This document shows, piece after piece, positions 18,358-27,038 of a stretch of DNA of 64,000 bases. Within the stretch, counting starts at the first letter, position 1, and every line of letters begins with the position of its first letter. The DNA comes from CAXTSE01 sp964246985. GTDB taxonomy: Bacteria; Actinomycetota; Actinomycetes; Actinomycetales; Microbacteriaceae. The stretch lies in assembly GCA_964246985.1 (NCBI GenBank), contig CAXTSE010000008.1:62001-126000 (forward strand), given 5' to 3'. The notes beneath the pieces were generated by a model. That model was given only the letters and a program-made list of their open reading frames with translations, did not search any database and was not told the DNA's origin. The translations under genes and the position numbers were made by a program.

Positions 18358-19728
18358 TCAGCCGATCGGCGCCCACGACCTCGGCCCGTGCGACCCGGCC
18401 GGGTAGGTGTCGAGCGGCACCTTGTCGGCGCGCCACGCCTTCAGCGTCGGCGCCACGATGCGCCAGCACTCCTCGGCGATGTCGCCGCGCACCGACAGCG
18501 TCGGATCGCCCTCGCACAGCTCGGCGAGCACCTCGCCATAGGCGCTGAGCTCGGGGGCGCCGAGGTCGGCGTGCAGCACGTCGTGCTCCAGGTCGAATGG
18601 ATCGCCGCGGCCGTTGGTCGTCAGGTCGAGATCGAGGCAGGCAGGCTTCACCCCGACCCGGAGGCGCGCGCGGTGCTGCGGTCCGGTGAACCCGATCGGC
18701 AGGTGCGGGACGTCGCGGAAGGTGAACACGATCTCCTGCCGCGGTTCGCCGAGGGCCTTGCCCGAGCGCAGGGTCACCGGCACACCCGCCCAGCGCCAGG
18801 TGTCGATGGCGACGGTCAGCTCGGCCAGCGTCTCGGTCTTGCGTGCCGCCTCCACACCCTCCTCGCGGACGTAGGCGGGCAGCTCGCGGCGCCCGACCTT
18901 GCCCGCGGTGTAGCGGGCACGGCGGCTCGATGTGCCGTCCTTCTCCCAGGGCCGGGTCGCCCGCAGCACCTGCGCCATCGCGCCCCGCAGGTCCTCGCTC
19001 GAGACGCTCGCGGGCGCCTCCATCGTCGCCAGCGCGAGTACCAGCAGCAGGTGGCTCTGGATCATGTCGGTGAGAGCGCCCGCCTTGTCGTAGTAGCCGG
19101 CCCGGCCCTCGAGACCGAGCGACTCCTCGATCACGATCTCGACACTCGCCACGTTGTCGCGCGACAACAGCGGCTCGAAGATGCGATTGGCGAAGCGCAG
19201 GCCGATCAGGTTGAGCACCGTCGACTTGCCGAGGAAGTGGTCGACCCGGAACACCTGCTCCTCGGGCACGATCGTCTGCAGCAGCCGGTTGAGGGCGTGG
19301 GCGGACGCACCGTCCGTCCCGAAGGGCTTCTCGAGAGCCAGCACGATGCCGGGCGGGAGCGTCATCGTCGAGAGGGTCGTGCAGGCCAGGTGCGCGATCG
19401 CGGGCGGCAGCGCGAAGTAGACGGCGGTGCGGCCGGATGCCGCGCTCAGCACGGCTCCGAGGTCGGAGGCGCTGGTGGCGTCGGCCCGCATGTAGGTGGT
19501 CTCGGCGGCGACCTCCGTGCCGAGGGCCGACGGGGTGCCCGAGAAGGCCTTCTTCACGACCGAGCGCCACCGCGCGTCCGTCATCGGGTCGCGGTCCACA
19601 CCGATGACCCGCAGCTTCTGACCTCGCGAGGAGGCGAGCAGCGAGCCGAGGCCCGGAAGCAGGAGGCGCGAGGTCAGGTCGCCTCCGGCGCCGAGGATGA
19701 TCAGGGTCTCGATGCGGGAGTGCGGCAT
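18358..19728 (-). CDS. zwf: Glucose-6-phosphate 1-dehydrogenase
   Basis: This 456-residue protein catalyses the first step of the oxidative pentose phosphate pathway. It has the N-terminal NAD(P) motif GAGGDLTSRLLLPGL, the substrate-site motif RVDHFLGKSTVLNLIGLRFAN near residue 170, and the C-terminal sheet regions (VEIVIEESLGLEGRAGYYD). It is shorter than the usual approximately 510-residue Zwf and diverged, so it may be a second isozyme. The normal opcA/tal/tkt neighbours are absent. TAGCCT lies 6 bases before the ATG. Confidence 0.88.
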   Translation of the reverse strand: MPHSRIETLIILGAGGDLTSRLLLPGLGSLLASSRGQKLRVIGVDRDPMTDARWRSVVKKAFSGTPSALGTEVAAETTYMRADATSASDLGAVLSAASGRTAVYFALPPAIAHLACTTLSTMTLPPGIVLALEKPFGTDGASAHALNRLLQTIVPEEQVFRVDHFLGKSTVLNLIGLRFANRIFEPLLSRDNVASVEIVIEESLGLEGRAGYYDKAGALTDMIQSHLLLVLALATMEAPASVSSEDLRGAMAQVLRATRPWEKDGTSSRRARYTAGKVGRRELPAYVREEGVEAARKTETLAELTVAIDTWRWAGVPVTLRSGKALGEPRQEIVFTFRDVPHLPIGFTGPQHRARLRVGVKPACLDLDLTTNGRGDPFDLEHDVLHADLGAPELSAYGEVLAELCEGDPTLSVRGDIAEECWRIVAPTLKAWRADKVPLDTYPAGSHGPRSWAPIG

Positions 19729-19833
19729 GGGTCGAGGCTACCGCCGAGCGGTTCGCTGGTCGTGACCGGCGAGAAGCCTGATTCTCGGCTGTGCGAGCGC
19801 ACCGACCGGCTCGGGCGGTGCCAGCCTCTGAGC

Positions 19834-20328
19834 ATGACCGACCAGAACGACACGTCCGACCTCGACATCATCCGCACGATCCTGAAGGCCGCGCGCTACG
19901 CGACGGTGACCACGCGATCCGGCGACGCCCTGCACAGCAGACCGCTCGCGGTCGTGCAGGACGAGAAGGAGTTCACCGACACCCTCTACTTCTTCACCCA
20001 GGACCCGAGCGCGAAGACGGCGGATGTCGCCTCGCACCCCGAGGTCAACGTCGCGGTGGGCGACGACAAGGGCCACCTGTCGTTCAGCGGTGCGGCCGAC
20101 GTGACGCGCGACGCGGCGCTCATCGACCGCTTCTGGAACCCCTGGGCCGAGGCGTGGTTCGAGGGCGGACGCCAGGACCCGACCGTGGCACTCCTCCGCG
20201 TGAGCGTCGACACCGTCGAGTACTGGGACATGGACAAGCCGTCGATCGTCAAGGGCATCGAGATCGTCAAGGGTCTGCTCACGAAGACGCCGCCGAACGT
20301 GGGCGAGAGCAAGACGGTCGAGCTGTAG
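19834..20328 (+). CDS. Pyridoxamine 5'-phosphate oxidase-like (general stress) protein
   Basis: This 164-residue split-barrel flavin-binding protein starts DLDIIRTILKAARYATVTTRSGDALHSRPLAVV and has LYFFTQDPSAKTADVASHPEVNVAV and RDAALIDRFWNPWAEAWFEGG, the signature of the general-stress-protein 26 subgroup. Members bind FMN or F420, and their reactions are mostly unknown. A CAGCCT box lies 6 bases before the ATG, a variant of the leaderless pattern. It is divergent from zwf. Confidence 0.88.
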   Translation: MTDQNDTSDLDIIRTILKAARYATVTTRSGDALHSRPLAVVQDEKEFTDTLYFFTQDPSAKTADVASHPEVNVAVGDDKGHLSFSGAADVTRDAALIDRFWNPWAEAWFEGGRQDPTVALLRVSVDTVEYWDMDKPSIVKGIEIVKGLLTKTPPNVGESKTVEL

Positions 20329-20366
20329 ACGGAGCGTCGCGCGCGGCGAAGGCGCACACTGGTTCC

Positions 20367-20867
20367 ATGAGACCTCCCGTCACGCCGATCACGCCCGCGC
20401 CCGGACAGGAGTCCGTCTGGGACTACCCGCGCCCGCCGAGAGTCGAGCCGAGCGGTGAGCGCGTGGTGGTGCGGTTCGGCGGCGAGGTGGTCGCCGACAC
20501 GACGGAGGCGCTGCGCGTGCTCGAGACGAGCCACCCGCCCGCCTACTACCTGCCGCGCTCGGCGTTCGCCGAGGGGGCGCTGACGCCTGCTGCGGGCAGC
20601 AGCTACTGCGAGTTCAAGGGCGCCGCCCGCTATCTCACCGTGCGGGCCGGCGGCGAGGTGGCCGACCGGGTCGCCTGGTACTACCCCACCCCGAGCCCCG
20701 GATTCGAGCAGCTCGTCGACCATGTCGCCCTCTACCCGGCGCCGATGGACTCGGTCGAGGTCGACGGCGAGCGGGTCGTCCCGCAGGCGGGCGGCTTCTA
20801 CGGCGGCTGGATCACGTCGCGCGTGGTCGGCCCCTTCAAGGGCGAGCCGGGGACCCTGGGCTGGTAG
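20367..20867 (+). CDS. DUF427 domain protein
   Basis: This 166-residue protein has the DUF427 core VWDYPRPPRVEPSGERVVVRFGGEVVADTTEALRVLETSHPPAYYLPRSAF, followed by SYCEFKGAARYLTV and VDHVALYPAPMDSVEVDGERVVPQAGGFYGGWI. The family is small, beta-rich and functionally uncharacterised. The last 32 bases overlap the 3' end of the convergent 2OG-oxygenase gene, so the two messages would be complementary there. Confidence 0.9.
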   Translation: MRPPVTPITPAPGQESVWDYPRPPRVEPSGERVVVRFGGEVVADTTEALRVLETSHPPAYYLPRSAFAEGALTPAAGSSYCEFKGAARYLTVRAGGEVADRVAWYYPTPSPGFEQLVDHVALYPAPMDSVEVDGERVVPQAGGFYGGWITSRVVGPFKGEPGTLGW

Positions 20868-21960
20868 CCGTCGCCGGGGCGGCAGCCAGCACGCGCTCGC
20901 GCTCTCGGCCGGCCGCGTCGTTCAGGGCTCCGGCGCGCGAACCCGCGAGCTTGCGGCGGATGTGCTCCCCCACCGTGACCGGCTCGGGGTAGCGGTCCGG
21001 GTGCTCCGCGTCGACCAGATGCGGCATTGTCGAGATCACCGCGTCGATGTCGCCGTCATGGAAGAAGGCGGCGGATCGGCGGCGCGCGATCGTGCCGTCG
21101 ACGATCGGAGGCTTGACGCGGTGGAGGGTCGACATCCAGCGGTCGTTCGTCCAGCGGGCCGTGACGTCGCCGAGGTTGATGAGCAGCGCGCCATCGGCCG
21201 GACTGACGTCGTTCCACGAGCCGTCGACGCCGAGCACCTGCAGCCCGCGCACCTGGTCTGCCCACAACACCGTGACGATGCCGTAGTCGGTATGCTCCCC
21301 CATGCCGATGAGGTCGCCGTCGAGTTCGATGCGGCCCGGAGGCAGGGCGTAGTTGTTCATCCGCAGCACGTCGAGGGAGTGGCCGGTGACGCGGTCGTAG
21401 AACCCCGGCTCGAGGTGCAGGGCGTCCTCGAAGATCCGGGTCATCGTGCGCGCCACGCGGGCGGCCTCGGGGAAGTAGGCCTCGACCCGCGCGCGGAAGC
21501 GGGGCGCCGCATCCGGCCCGTCCTCATCGGGCCAGACGTTCTCGGCGTAGTCGTCGGCCGGCAGCTCGACCGGCGCGTCGGGGTAGTCGCCGACCGCCGC
21601 GCCCACGTTGAAGGCCTCGAAGAAGTCGTTCATGCGGGTGGCGCTCTCGACCCCGAGGCTGAGACTGAGCGACTCCGACTTCGGCGGCGAGTAGCCGCGG
21701 TTGATGTGCGGCGGCGTGCGGAAGCGCTTCTTCGTCTCGAGGTCGAGCGCGAAGAACTCGTCGAGAGCAGCCGCGAGCCCGTCGGTGACCTGCGCCGGGA
21801 TCCCGTGACCGAGGATCTGCATGAAGCCGACGGTGCGGCAGGCCTCGTCGACGGCGGCGGCGACCGCGGCGCGCTGCTCGGCGCGGATCGGGTCGGTGCC
21901 GCCCGAGGCGTCCGGCAGCACGTACGGGGAGATGTCGATCGAGGGCACGTGGAAGGCCAT
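20836..21960 (-). CDS. 2-oxoglutarate/Fe(II)-dependent oxygenase (isopenicillin N synthase family)
   Basis: This 374-residue protein has the N-terminal DIOX_N region (VPSIDISPYVLPDASGG, GFMQILGHGIP), RGYSPPKSE, and the double-stranded beta-helix with iron ligands His and Asp in MGEHTDYGIVTVLW and His in STLHRV. The 2-oxoglutarate arginine follows in RRSAAFF. It probably hydroxylates or desaturates a small molecule. The substrate is unknown. The start ATG is 21960, with TACCGT 5 bases upstream. The C-terminus extends over the DUF427 stop. Confidence 0.92.
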   Translation of the reverse strand: MAFHVPSIDISPYVLPDASGGTDPIRAEQRAAVAAAVDEACRTVGFMQILGHGIPAQVTDGLAAALDEFFALDLETKKRFRTPPHINRGYSPPKSESLSLSLGVESATRMNDFFEAFNVGAAVGDYPDAPVELPADDYAENVWPDEDGPDAAPRFRARVEAYFPEAARVARTMTRIFEDALHLEPGFYDRVTGHSLDVLRMNNYALPPGRIELDGDLIGMGEHTDYGIVTVLWADQVRGLQVLGVDGSWNDVSPADGALLINLGDVTARWTNDRWMSTLHRVKPPIVDGTIARRRSAAFFHDGDIDAVISTMPHLVDAEHPDRYPEPVTVGEHIRRKLAGSRAGALNDAAGRERERVLAAAPATATSPGSPARP

Positions 21961-22128
21961 GCGGCACGGTAGCAAGGCGGCGTTTCGCCGGTGTTTCGGG
22001 GGCGCCGTCGAGCGCCACGTCGGGGTATTCCGAGCGGTGCGCCCCACAACGCGGGATACCGGCCGAGGGCGCCTCACCCCACACTGATGGTGGGCGCCGC
22101 GTCGGTGTCCGATCGTTCAGGAGGATTC

Positions 22129-24234
22129 GTGGCTGCCGGTGACTCGACCGCACTCGAGGCGGCCAGGCAGCGCCAGCTGACCGACGAGCACGCACGTCGA
22201 GCCGGCATCGCGACCCAGATGGCGCGCAACTTCGAGGCCGCCGCTCGCAGCGAGACCCGGCTCGCGCAGACGCTCATCGAGCTCGAGTCCCTGGGCTACA
22301 CGCTGCTCACCAACCGTCGGTGGCCCGGATCGCGGCAGGCCGTGCTCGACCTCGTCCTCGTCGGACCCGGCGGCGTCATCATCGTCGACGCCAAGACCTG
22401 GCGCGACGTCGAGGTCGCCGACCAGCAGGTGTTCCGCGGCCAGGAGGACGTCACCGACGAGATCGCGCGCCTCGCCGACCTCGTCTACATCACCCAGCGC
22501 TCCCTCGCCGACGTCGGTCTGCCCGCGGGCGAGGTGCGCGCGATCGCGGCCTTCGCCACCCCGTTCGTCCCGCGGGCCACGGTGTTCGGTGTCACCTTGC
22601 GCAGCGAGGCGGCGACCGTCACCGAGATCTCGCGGCTCGGCATCCGCCTGACCCAGCAGCAGGTGACGCGCGTGCGCAACGCCGTCGAGCAGCTGTTCCC
22701 CTCGATCACCGAGTCGCCGATCGACATCGACACCCGCACCCGGCCGGCGATCGACGCCTGGCAGCAGACGACCGACATCACGATCCCCGGCGCACCGGAG
22801 CCCGAGCGACTGACCGCCGAGCAGATCCGGACCGCGCTCGTCGAGGAGCTGCGCCGCGCCCCCGTCGAGCCGTGGATGGCGTTCCTCCACCCCGAGCAGG
22901 CCCACGCCGTGCGCCGCAGCTTCACCGGCCCGTCGCGCATCCGCGGCGCCGCCGGCACCGGGAAGACCGTCGTCGCACTGCACCGCGCCGCCTACCTCGC
23001 GCGCTCGAGCGGGGGACGCGTGCTCGTCATCAGCCAGGTGCGCACGCTTCCGAAGGTGCTCGCCACCCTCGCCGAGCGCTTGGCTCCCGACGTCGCCTCG
23101 CAGCTCGACTTCCGCGGGGTGCACGCGTTCGCGCGCGACCTCCTCATCGAGCGGCGCGGTGAGATCGACATCGACGCATCGCTCGCCGATCGCATCTTCA
23201 AGGACCTCTGGAATCGCGACGGCAAGGACGGCGAGCTCGGGCGCATCGACCCGACGCCGGGCTACTGGCAGGACGAGATCCGGTACCTGCTGAAGGGCCG
23301 GGGCCTCACCGACTTCGCCCAGTACGCCGCGCTCCCCCGCGTCGGACGCCGCCGGGCGCTCACCACGGCGCAGCGCGCCGCCCTCTGGAACCTGTACCAC
23401 CGCTACGAGGCGGCCCTGCGCGATCGCGAGATCCTCGACTGGGAGGACGTGATCCTCGAAGCCGAGGCGTCGCTCATCGAGACGCCGCTCGACGACTACG
23501 CCGCGGTCGTCGTCGACGAGGCCCAGGATCTGTCATGCGCGATGATCCGGATGCTGCACTCGCTGGTCGGCGACCGCACCGACGGCCTCACCCTGGTGGA
23601 CGACGGGGAGCAGGGCATCTACCCCGGCGGCTTCACGCTGGCCGAGGCGGGTGTCTCGGTGCAGGGGCGCTCGGTGGTGCTGCGCACCAACTACCGCACG
23701 ACTGCCGAGATCAGCGCGTTCGCCTCGGACCTGCTCGCCGACGACGTCGACCCCGGCACGCCCGTCGCGTCGCCGGGTGACGACGACCGAGTGGGCCCGG
23801 CGGATGCGGTGCGTCACGGCCCGCCGCCGGCCTACGCGATCTTCCCCTCCCGCTCCGCCCACGACGATTCACTCGTCGCGCAGGTGCGCGCCGCCGTGGA
23901 CCGCGGAGTCGCCTACGGCGACATCGGCGTGCTGGCCCTCTACTCGTGGCACGCAGCCGAGGCCGTCGACGCGCTGACGCTGGCCGGCATCCCGGTGGTC
24001 GAGCTCACCGAGTACGACGGCGATCCGATCGACGCGGTCAAGGTCGGCACGATCAAGCGCAGCAAGGGGCTCGAGTTCACCGAGGTGTTCGTGGTGCGGA
24101 CACCCCCGCACCTGGTCGGCGTCGGCTTCGTCGACCCCGACGACGCCGCGCTCGAGCGCCGCACGCTGCAGCGCCGCGAGCTGTACGTCGCGATGACGCG
24201 CGCCCGCGACGGTCTGTGGGTCGGCGTCGCCTGA
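22129..24234 (+). CDS. NERD-domain UvrD-like helicase
   Basis: This 701-residue protein combines an N-terminal NERD (nuclease-related) domain (about residues 60-170, with TNRRWPGSRQAVLDLVLVGPGGVIIVDAKTW) and a superfamily 1 helicase with Walker A GAAGTGKTVVALH, Walker B VVVDEAQDLS, RTNYRTTAEIS, TIKRSKGLEF and motif VI YVAMTRARD. Domain order suggests a DNA end-processing or repair role. The NERD Asp, Asp-Ala-Lys residues look intact. GTG at 22129 is preferred over ATG 22087 because AGGAGG ends 4 bases before it. It reads away from the 2OG-oxygenase gene. Confidence 0.9.
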   Translation: MAAGDSTALEAARQRQLTDEHARRAGIATQMARNFEAAARSETRLAQTLIELESLGYTLLTNRRWPGSRQAVLDLVLVGPGGVIIVDAKTWRDVEVADQQVFRGQEDVTDEIARLADLVYITQRSLADVGLPAGEVRAIAAFATPFVPRATVFGVTLRSEAATVTEISRLGIRLTQQQVTRVRNAVEQLFPSITESPIDIDTRTRPAIDAWQQTTDITIPGAPEPERLTAEQIRTALVEELRRAPVEPWMAFLHPEQAHAVRRSFTGPSRIRGAAGTGKTVVALHRAAYLARSSGGRVLVISQVRTLPKVLATLAERLAPDVASQLDFRGVHAFARDLLIERRGEIDIDASLADRIFKDLWNRDGKDGELGRIDPTPGYWQDEIRYLLKGRGLTDFAQYAALPRVGRRRALTTAQRAALWNLYHRYEAALRDREILDWEDVILEAEASLIETPLDDYAAVVVDEAQDLSCAMIRMLHSLVGDRTDGLTLVDDGEQGIYPGGFTLAEAGVSVQGRSVVLRTNYRTTAEISAFASDLLADDVDPGTPVASPGDDDRVGPADAVRHGPPPAYAIFPSRSAHDDSLVAQVRAAVDRGVAYGDIGVLALYSWHAAEAVDALTLAGIPVVELTEYDGDPIDAVKVGTIKRSKGLEFTEVFVVRTPPHLVGVGFVDPDDAALERRTLQRRELYVAMTRARDGLWVGVA

Positions 24235-24278
24235 CACGGGTGGCCCGCCCTGACCCGGGTGGCCCCTACGATCGAGCC

Positions 24279-25091
24279 GTGGCTCTGATCCCCTCGGCTC
24301 CGACGGCACGTGTCGTCATGTCGCCCGACGGGCTGGAGCTCGCCACCTACGACTTCGGCGAGAAGGCCGACCGGCACGCTCCCGCGCTTCCCCCGGACGC
24401 ACCCGTGGTGCTCGCCGTGCACGGCTTCGCGTCGAGCGCCGTCGCCAACTGGCAGGCGACCGGATGGGTGCGCGAGCTCGGCCGGGCGGGGTTCCGCGTG
24501 ATCGGCCTCGACCAGCGCGGCCATGGTGCCAGCGCCAAGCCGCACGAGCCGTCGGCCTACTCGATGGAGGCGCTCGTCGCCGATGTCGCGACGGTCATCG
24601 ACACCTACCTGCTCGACGAGGTGGTCTTCGTCGGATACTCGCTCGGCGGGCGTGTGGGGTGGCACGCCGCGCTCGAGCTCCCGCATCGCATCACCCGCGC
24701 CGTGCTCGGGGGAATCCCGGACGGACTGCCGTTGACCCGCTTCCGCATCGATCAGGCGCGGGCCCTCATCGCATCCGGCACCCCGGTCGAGGACCGCCTG
24801 ACCGGTGCCTACCTGACGATGGCCGGTTCGCTCGACAACGATCTGTCGGCGCTCGTGAGCCTGGTCGAGGGCATGCGCGACGGCGAGCAGCCCGACATCG
24901 CCAACCCGCCGCGTCAGCCGATCCTGTTTGCGACGGGCAGCGAGGACTCGATCCTCGAGCGCTCTCGCGGCATGGCCGAGGCCGCGCCCGCCGGCGAGTT
25001 CTTCGAGATCCCCGGACGCAATCACTTCAACGCGCCCACCTCGAAGGCCTTCCGGGATCGGGCGCTGGAGTTCCTGACCGCGACCGCCTGA
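24279..25091 (+). CDS. Alpha/beta hydrolase
   Basis: This 270-residue protein has the oxyanion motif VLAVHGFASSAVANW, GLDQRGHGASAKP, the nucleophile elbow VGYSLGGRVGW (Ser near residue 124), an acid region LFATGSEDSILE and the His in PGRNHFNAPTS. It is a typical short-chain hydrolase, and the substrate is unknown. GTG start at 24279 has TACGAT exactly 6 bases upstream, so it appears to be an independent leaderless gene rather than part of the helicase operon. Confidence 0.9.
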   Translation: MALIPSAPTARVVMSPDGLELATYDFGEKADRHAPALPPDAPVVLAVHGFASSAVANWQATGWVRELGRAGFRVIGLDQRGHGASAKPHEPSAYSMEALVADVATVIDTYLLDEVVFVGYSLGGRVGWHAALELPHRITRAVLGGIPDGLPLTRFRIDQARALIASGTPVEDRLTGAYLTMAGSLDNDLSALVSLVEGMRDGEQPDIANPPRQPILFATGSEDSILERSRGMAEAAPAGEFFEIPGRNHFNAPTSKAFRDRALEFLTATA

Positions 25092-25113
25092 CCGAGCGCG
25101 GCCGACTGAGCGG

Positions 25114-25530
25114 TCAGGCAGAGGATGCCGAGGGCGCGCCGTCGAGGACGAGCGCGACCACCGCGCCGGCGGGTGCCGCAACGATGACCTGACCCGTCAG
25201 CGATCCGCGCAGCACGTAGGTGCCCGTGTCGGTGATCGTGACCGTGGACCCGTCCACGGTGACCCCGCCGCCATCGACCGTGGTGCCGTCGGCGGCCATG
25301 GTGATCGTCACGGCCGCCGCGGCGTCCCAGTCGTCGGCGTTCCCGTCGGCGTCAGTGTCCGCGTGCTCGTCGGCGGCGTCGTCTGCCGCGAGGGAGACGG
25401 TGGCGATGCCCGTCGCCGGATCCGTCGTCACGGCGGTGACCGCGCAGCCGGTCAGCAGCGACGTGCCGAGCACGATCGCCGCGGCGGACAGGGCGAAACC
25501 CGATGCGCGGGTGGGCTGATCACTGGCCAT
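25114..25530 (-). pseudogene. Truncated lipoprotein: N-terminal part of a carbohydrate-binding (DUF4353-like) protein
   Basis: The 138-residue frame begins with a lipoprotein signal (FALSAAAIVLGTSLLTGC, lipobox Cys near residue 29), an Asp/Ala-rich spacer, then VTITDTGTYVLRGSLTGQVIVAAPAGAVVALVLDGA, the opening strands of the DUF4353 beta-helix domain that normally runs for several hundred residues. Here it stops after PSASSA. Downstream sequence toward 25091 is the hydrolase on the other strand, so the rest is missing. It is probably the remnant of a deleted gene, though a short expressed lipoprotein cannot be excluded. Confidence 0.55.
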
Positions 25531-25596
25531 GCCGCCTATTCCGACATCCGTCGCTATGCATCGGCCCAGCGTCGCCTGTGACGACGCCGGACGCGG

Positions 25597-26460
25597 CTAC
25601 GCGCCGTAGCCGGCCGCGAGCTCCTCGACCAGGCTCGGACGGGACGGAGCCCAGCCCAGCTGGGACTTGGCCTTCGCGCCGTCGGCCTGCTGATCCAGGA
25701 ACAGCGCGTCGGCGAAGGGCGCGCCGAGCCGCTCCCGTGAGGCGTCGAGGGTCTCGCCGACGACGCCGCCCTCTGGCCCGACGATCGCCGCACCGAGGTC
25801 GCGCACGGTCGGGCTCTGCCCGCTCGCGCCGATGTAGGTCTCGCCGCCGGGCGCACCGAGCGCGAGCACGTACAGGTCGGCGAGGTCGTCGACGTGCACG
25901 GTGCTCCAGTGCTGCTCGCCCGTGCCCACGAGGGTGAGAGCTCCGGACGCGTCGCGCGGGGCGCTGACGAGGATGTTCGGGATGCCGCCGCCGCGACCGA
26001 AGACGATCGCCGGGGCGATGATGCTCGCGCGGATCCCCGAGCCGAGCAGGCGGTCCTCGCGGGCCGCGCGCCAGGCCGTGATGGCCGGCGGGCTCTGCGG
26101 GTCGTCCTCGGAGATCGCGGCACTGTCGCCCCAGACCCAGACCCCGCCGGTGTGCACGTACGGCTTGTCGGTGCCGGCGAACGCGACCGTCACGGCGTCG
26201 ATGACCGCGTCGTCCAGCGCGCTCGCGTCGTCGCTCGTGGCCAGGTGGATCGCCCCGTCGACGGCGCGCAGCCGCTCGGTCAGCCAGACGGTGTCGGCGA
26301 CATCGCCGATGACCGTCGTCACCTGGTCGCCGTGCACGTCGACCTTCGCGGCCGCCTCGTAGCTGCGGACGACCGCCGTGACGCTGTGACCCGCCGCGAG
26401 GAGGGCGGTGAGGGTGGCGCTGCCGATGTACCCGGTCGCACCGGAGAGAAGAATGTCCAT
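25597..26460 (-). CDS. NAD-dependent epimerase/dehydratase family protein
   Basis: This 287-residue atypical SDR starts MDILLSGATGYIGSATLTALLAAGHSVTAVVRS with the GATGYIG nucleotide-binding loop, then GDVADTVWL, HTGGVWVWGDS, IRASIIAPAIVFGRGGGIPN and HVDDLADLYVLAL. It is related to the NmrA and dihydroflavonol-reductase-like proteins, with no identified substrate. The ATG at 26460 is chosen because the Rossmann strand begins immediately after it. It is divergent from the membrane protein at 26517. Confidence 0.88.
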   Translation of the reverse strand: MDILLSGATGYIGSATLTALLAAGHSVTAVVRSYEAAAKVDVHGDQVTTVIGDVADTVWLTERLRAVDGAIHLATSDDASALDDAVIDAVTVAFAGTDKPYVHTGGVWVWGDSAAISEDDPQSPPAITAWRAAREDRLLGSGIRASIIAPAIVFGRGGGIPNILVSAPRDASGALTLVGTGEQHWSTVHVDDLADLYVLALGAPGGETYIGASGQSPTVRDLGAAIVGPEGGVVGETLDASRERLGAPFADALFLDQQADGAKAKSQLGWAPSRPSLVEELAAGYGA

Positions 26461-26516
26461 ACTGAAGACAAGGCCGAACGGGCACTCCGGCATTCCGCCT
26501 GTGACAGCATCAGAGC

Positions 26517-27038
26517 GTGGACGCCTTCACCGACATGCCGCTCACGTTCCCCCTGATGCGCGGGGGCGGCGCGTTCCTCGTGGCGATCGGGCTCGGAATC
26601 CTGGTGGGGGCGTTCGGCGGTCGACGGTTCCGGACGGTCGCGCTCGTCGCGGGCGCGGGCCTCGGAGTGATCGTGATGGCGGTCGGGGGCGCCACGAAGG
26701 TCATCTTCGAGGGACTCGGCTACCCCGCCGTCTGGCAGTGGGTCGTGCTCGGCCTCGCCTATGCCGTCGAGGTGCTGCTGGTCAACCTCGTGCTGCGCAG
26801 GGTGCCCGACACCTCGTCCCGGCGCTTCTGGCTGTGGATCCTGGTGATCGTCGGAGCCCACTTCCTGATCCTGCTGCCGAGTCACGGACCCATCTGCGGT
26901 GCCCTCGCCCTGCTCTGCATGGCGAATGCGCTCATCGGGCTCCGGCTGCAGGACACCGATCTGCGGGTGTTCTGGGCGGTCGACGGCGTCCTCAAGATCG
27001 CGGCCGGGGCCGCGATGGTCGCGGTCAGCTACAGCTGA
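26517..27038 (+). CDS. Integral membrane protein (DUF6609-like)
   Basis: This 173-residue protein has five or six membrane helices: about residues 14-34, 42-62, 68-92, 104-120, 125-140 and 150-170. The sequence resembles small uncharacterised proteins grouped as DUF6609, which I recall only loosely. GTG at 26517 is the first start, with CAGCAT 6 bases upstream. The stop overlaps the next ATG by one base (TGATG), so the coiled-coil protein downstream is translated with it. No role is proposed. Confidence 0.7.
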   Translation: MDAFTDMPLTFPLMRGGGAFLVAIGLGILVGAFGGRRFRTVALVAGAGLGVIVMAVGGATKVIFEGLGYPAVWQWVVLGLAYAVEVLLVNLVLRRVPDTSSRRFWLWILVIVGAHFLILLPSHGPICGALALLCMANALIGLRLQDTDLRVFWAVDGVLKIAAGAAMVAVSYS

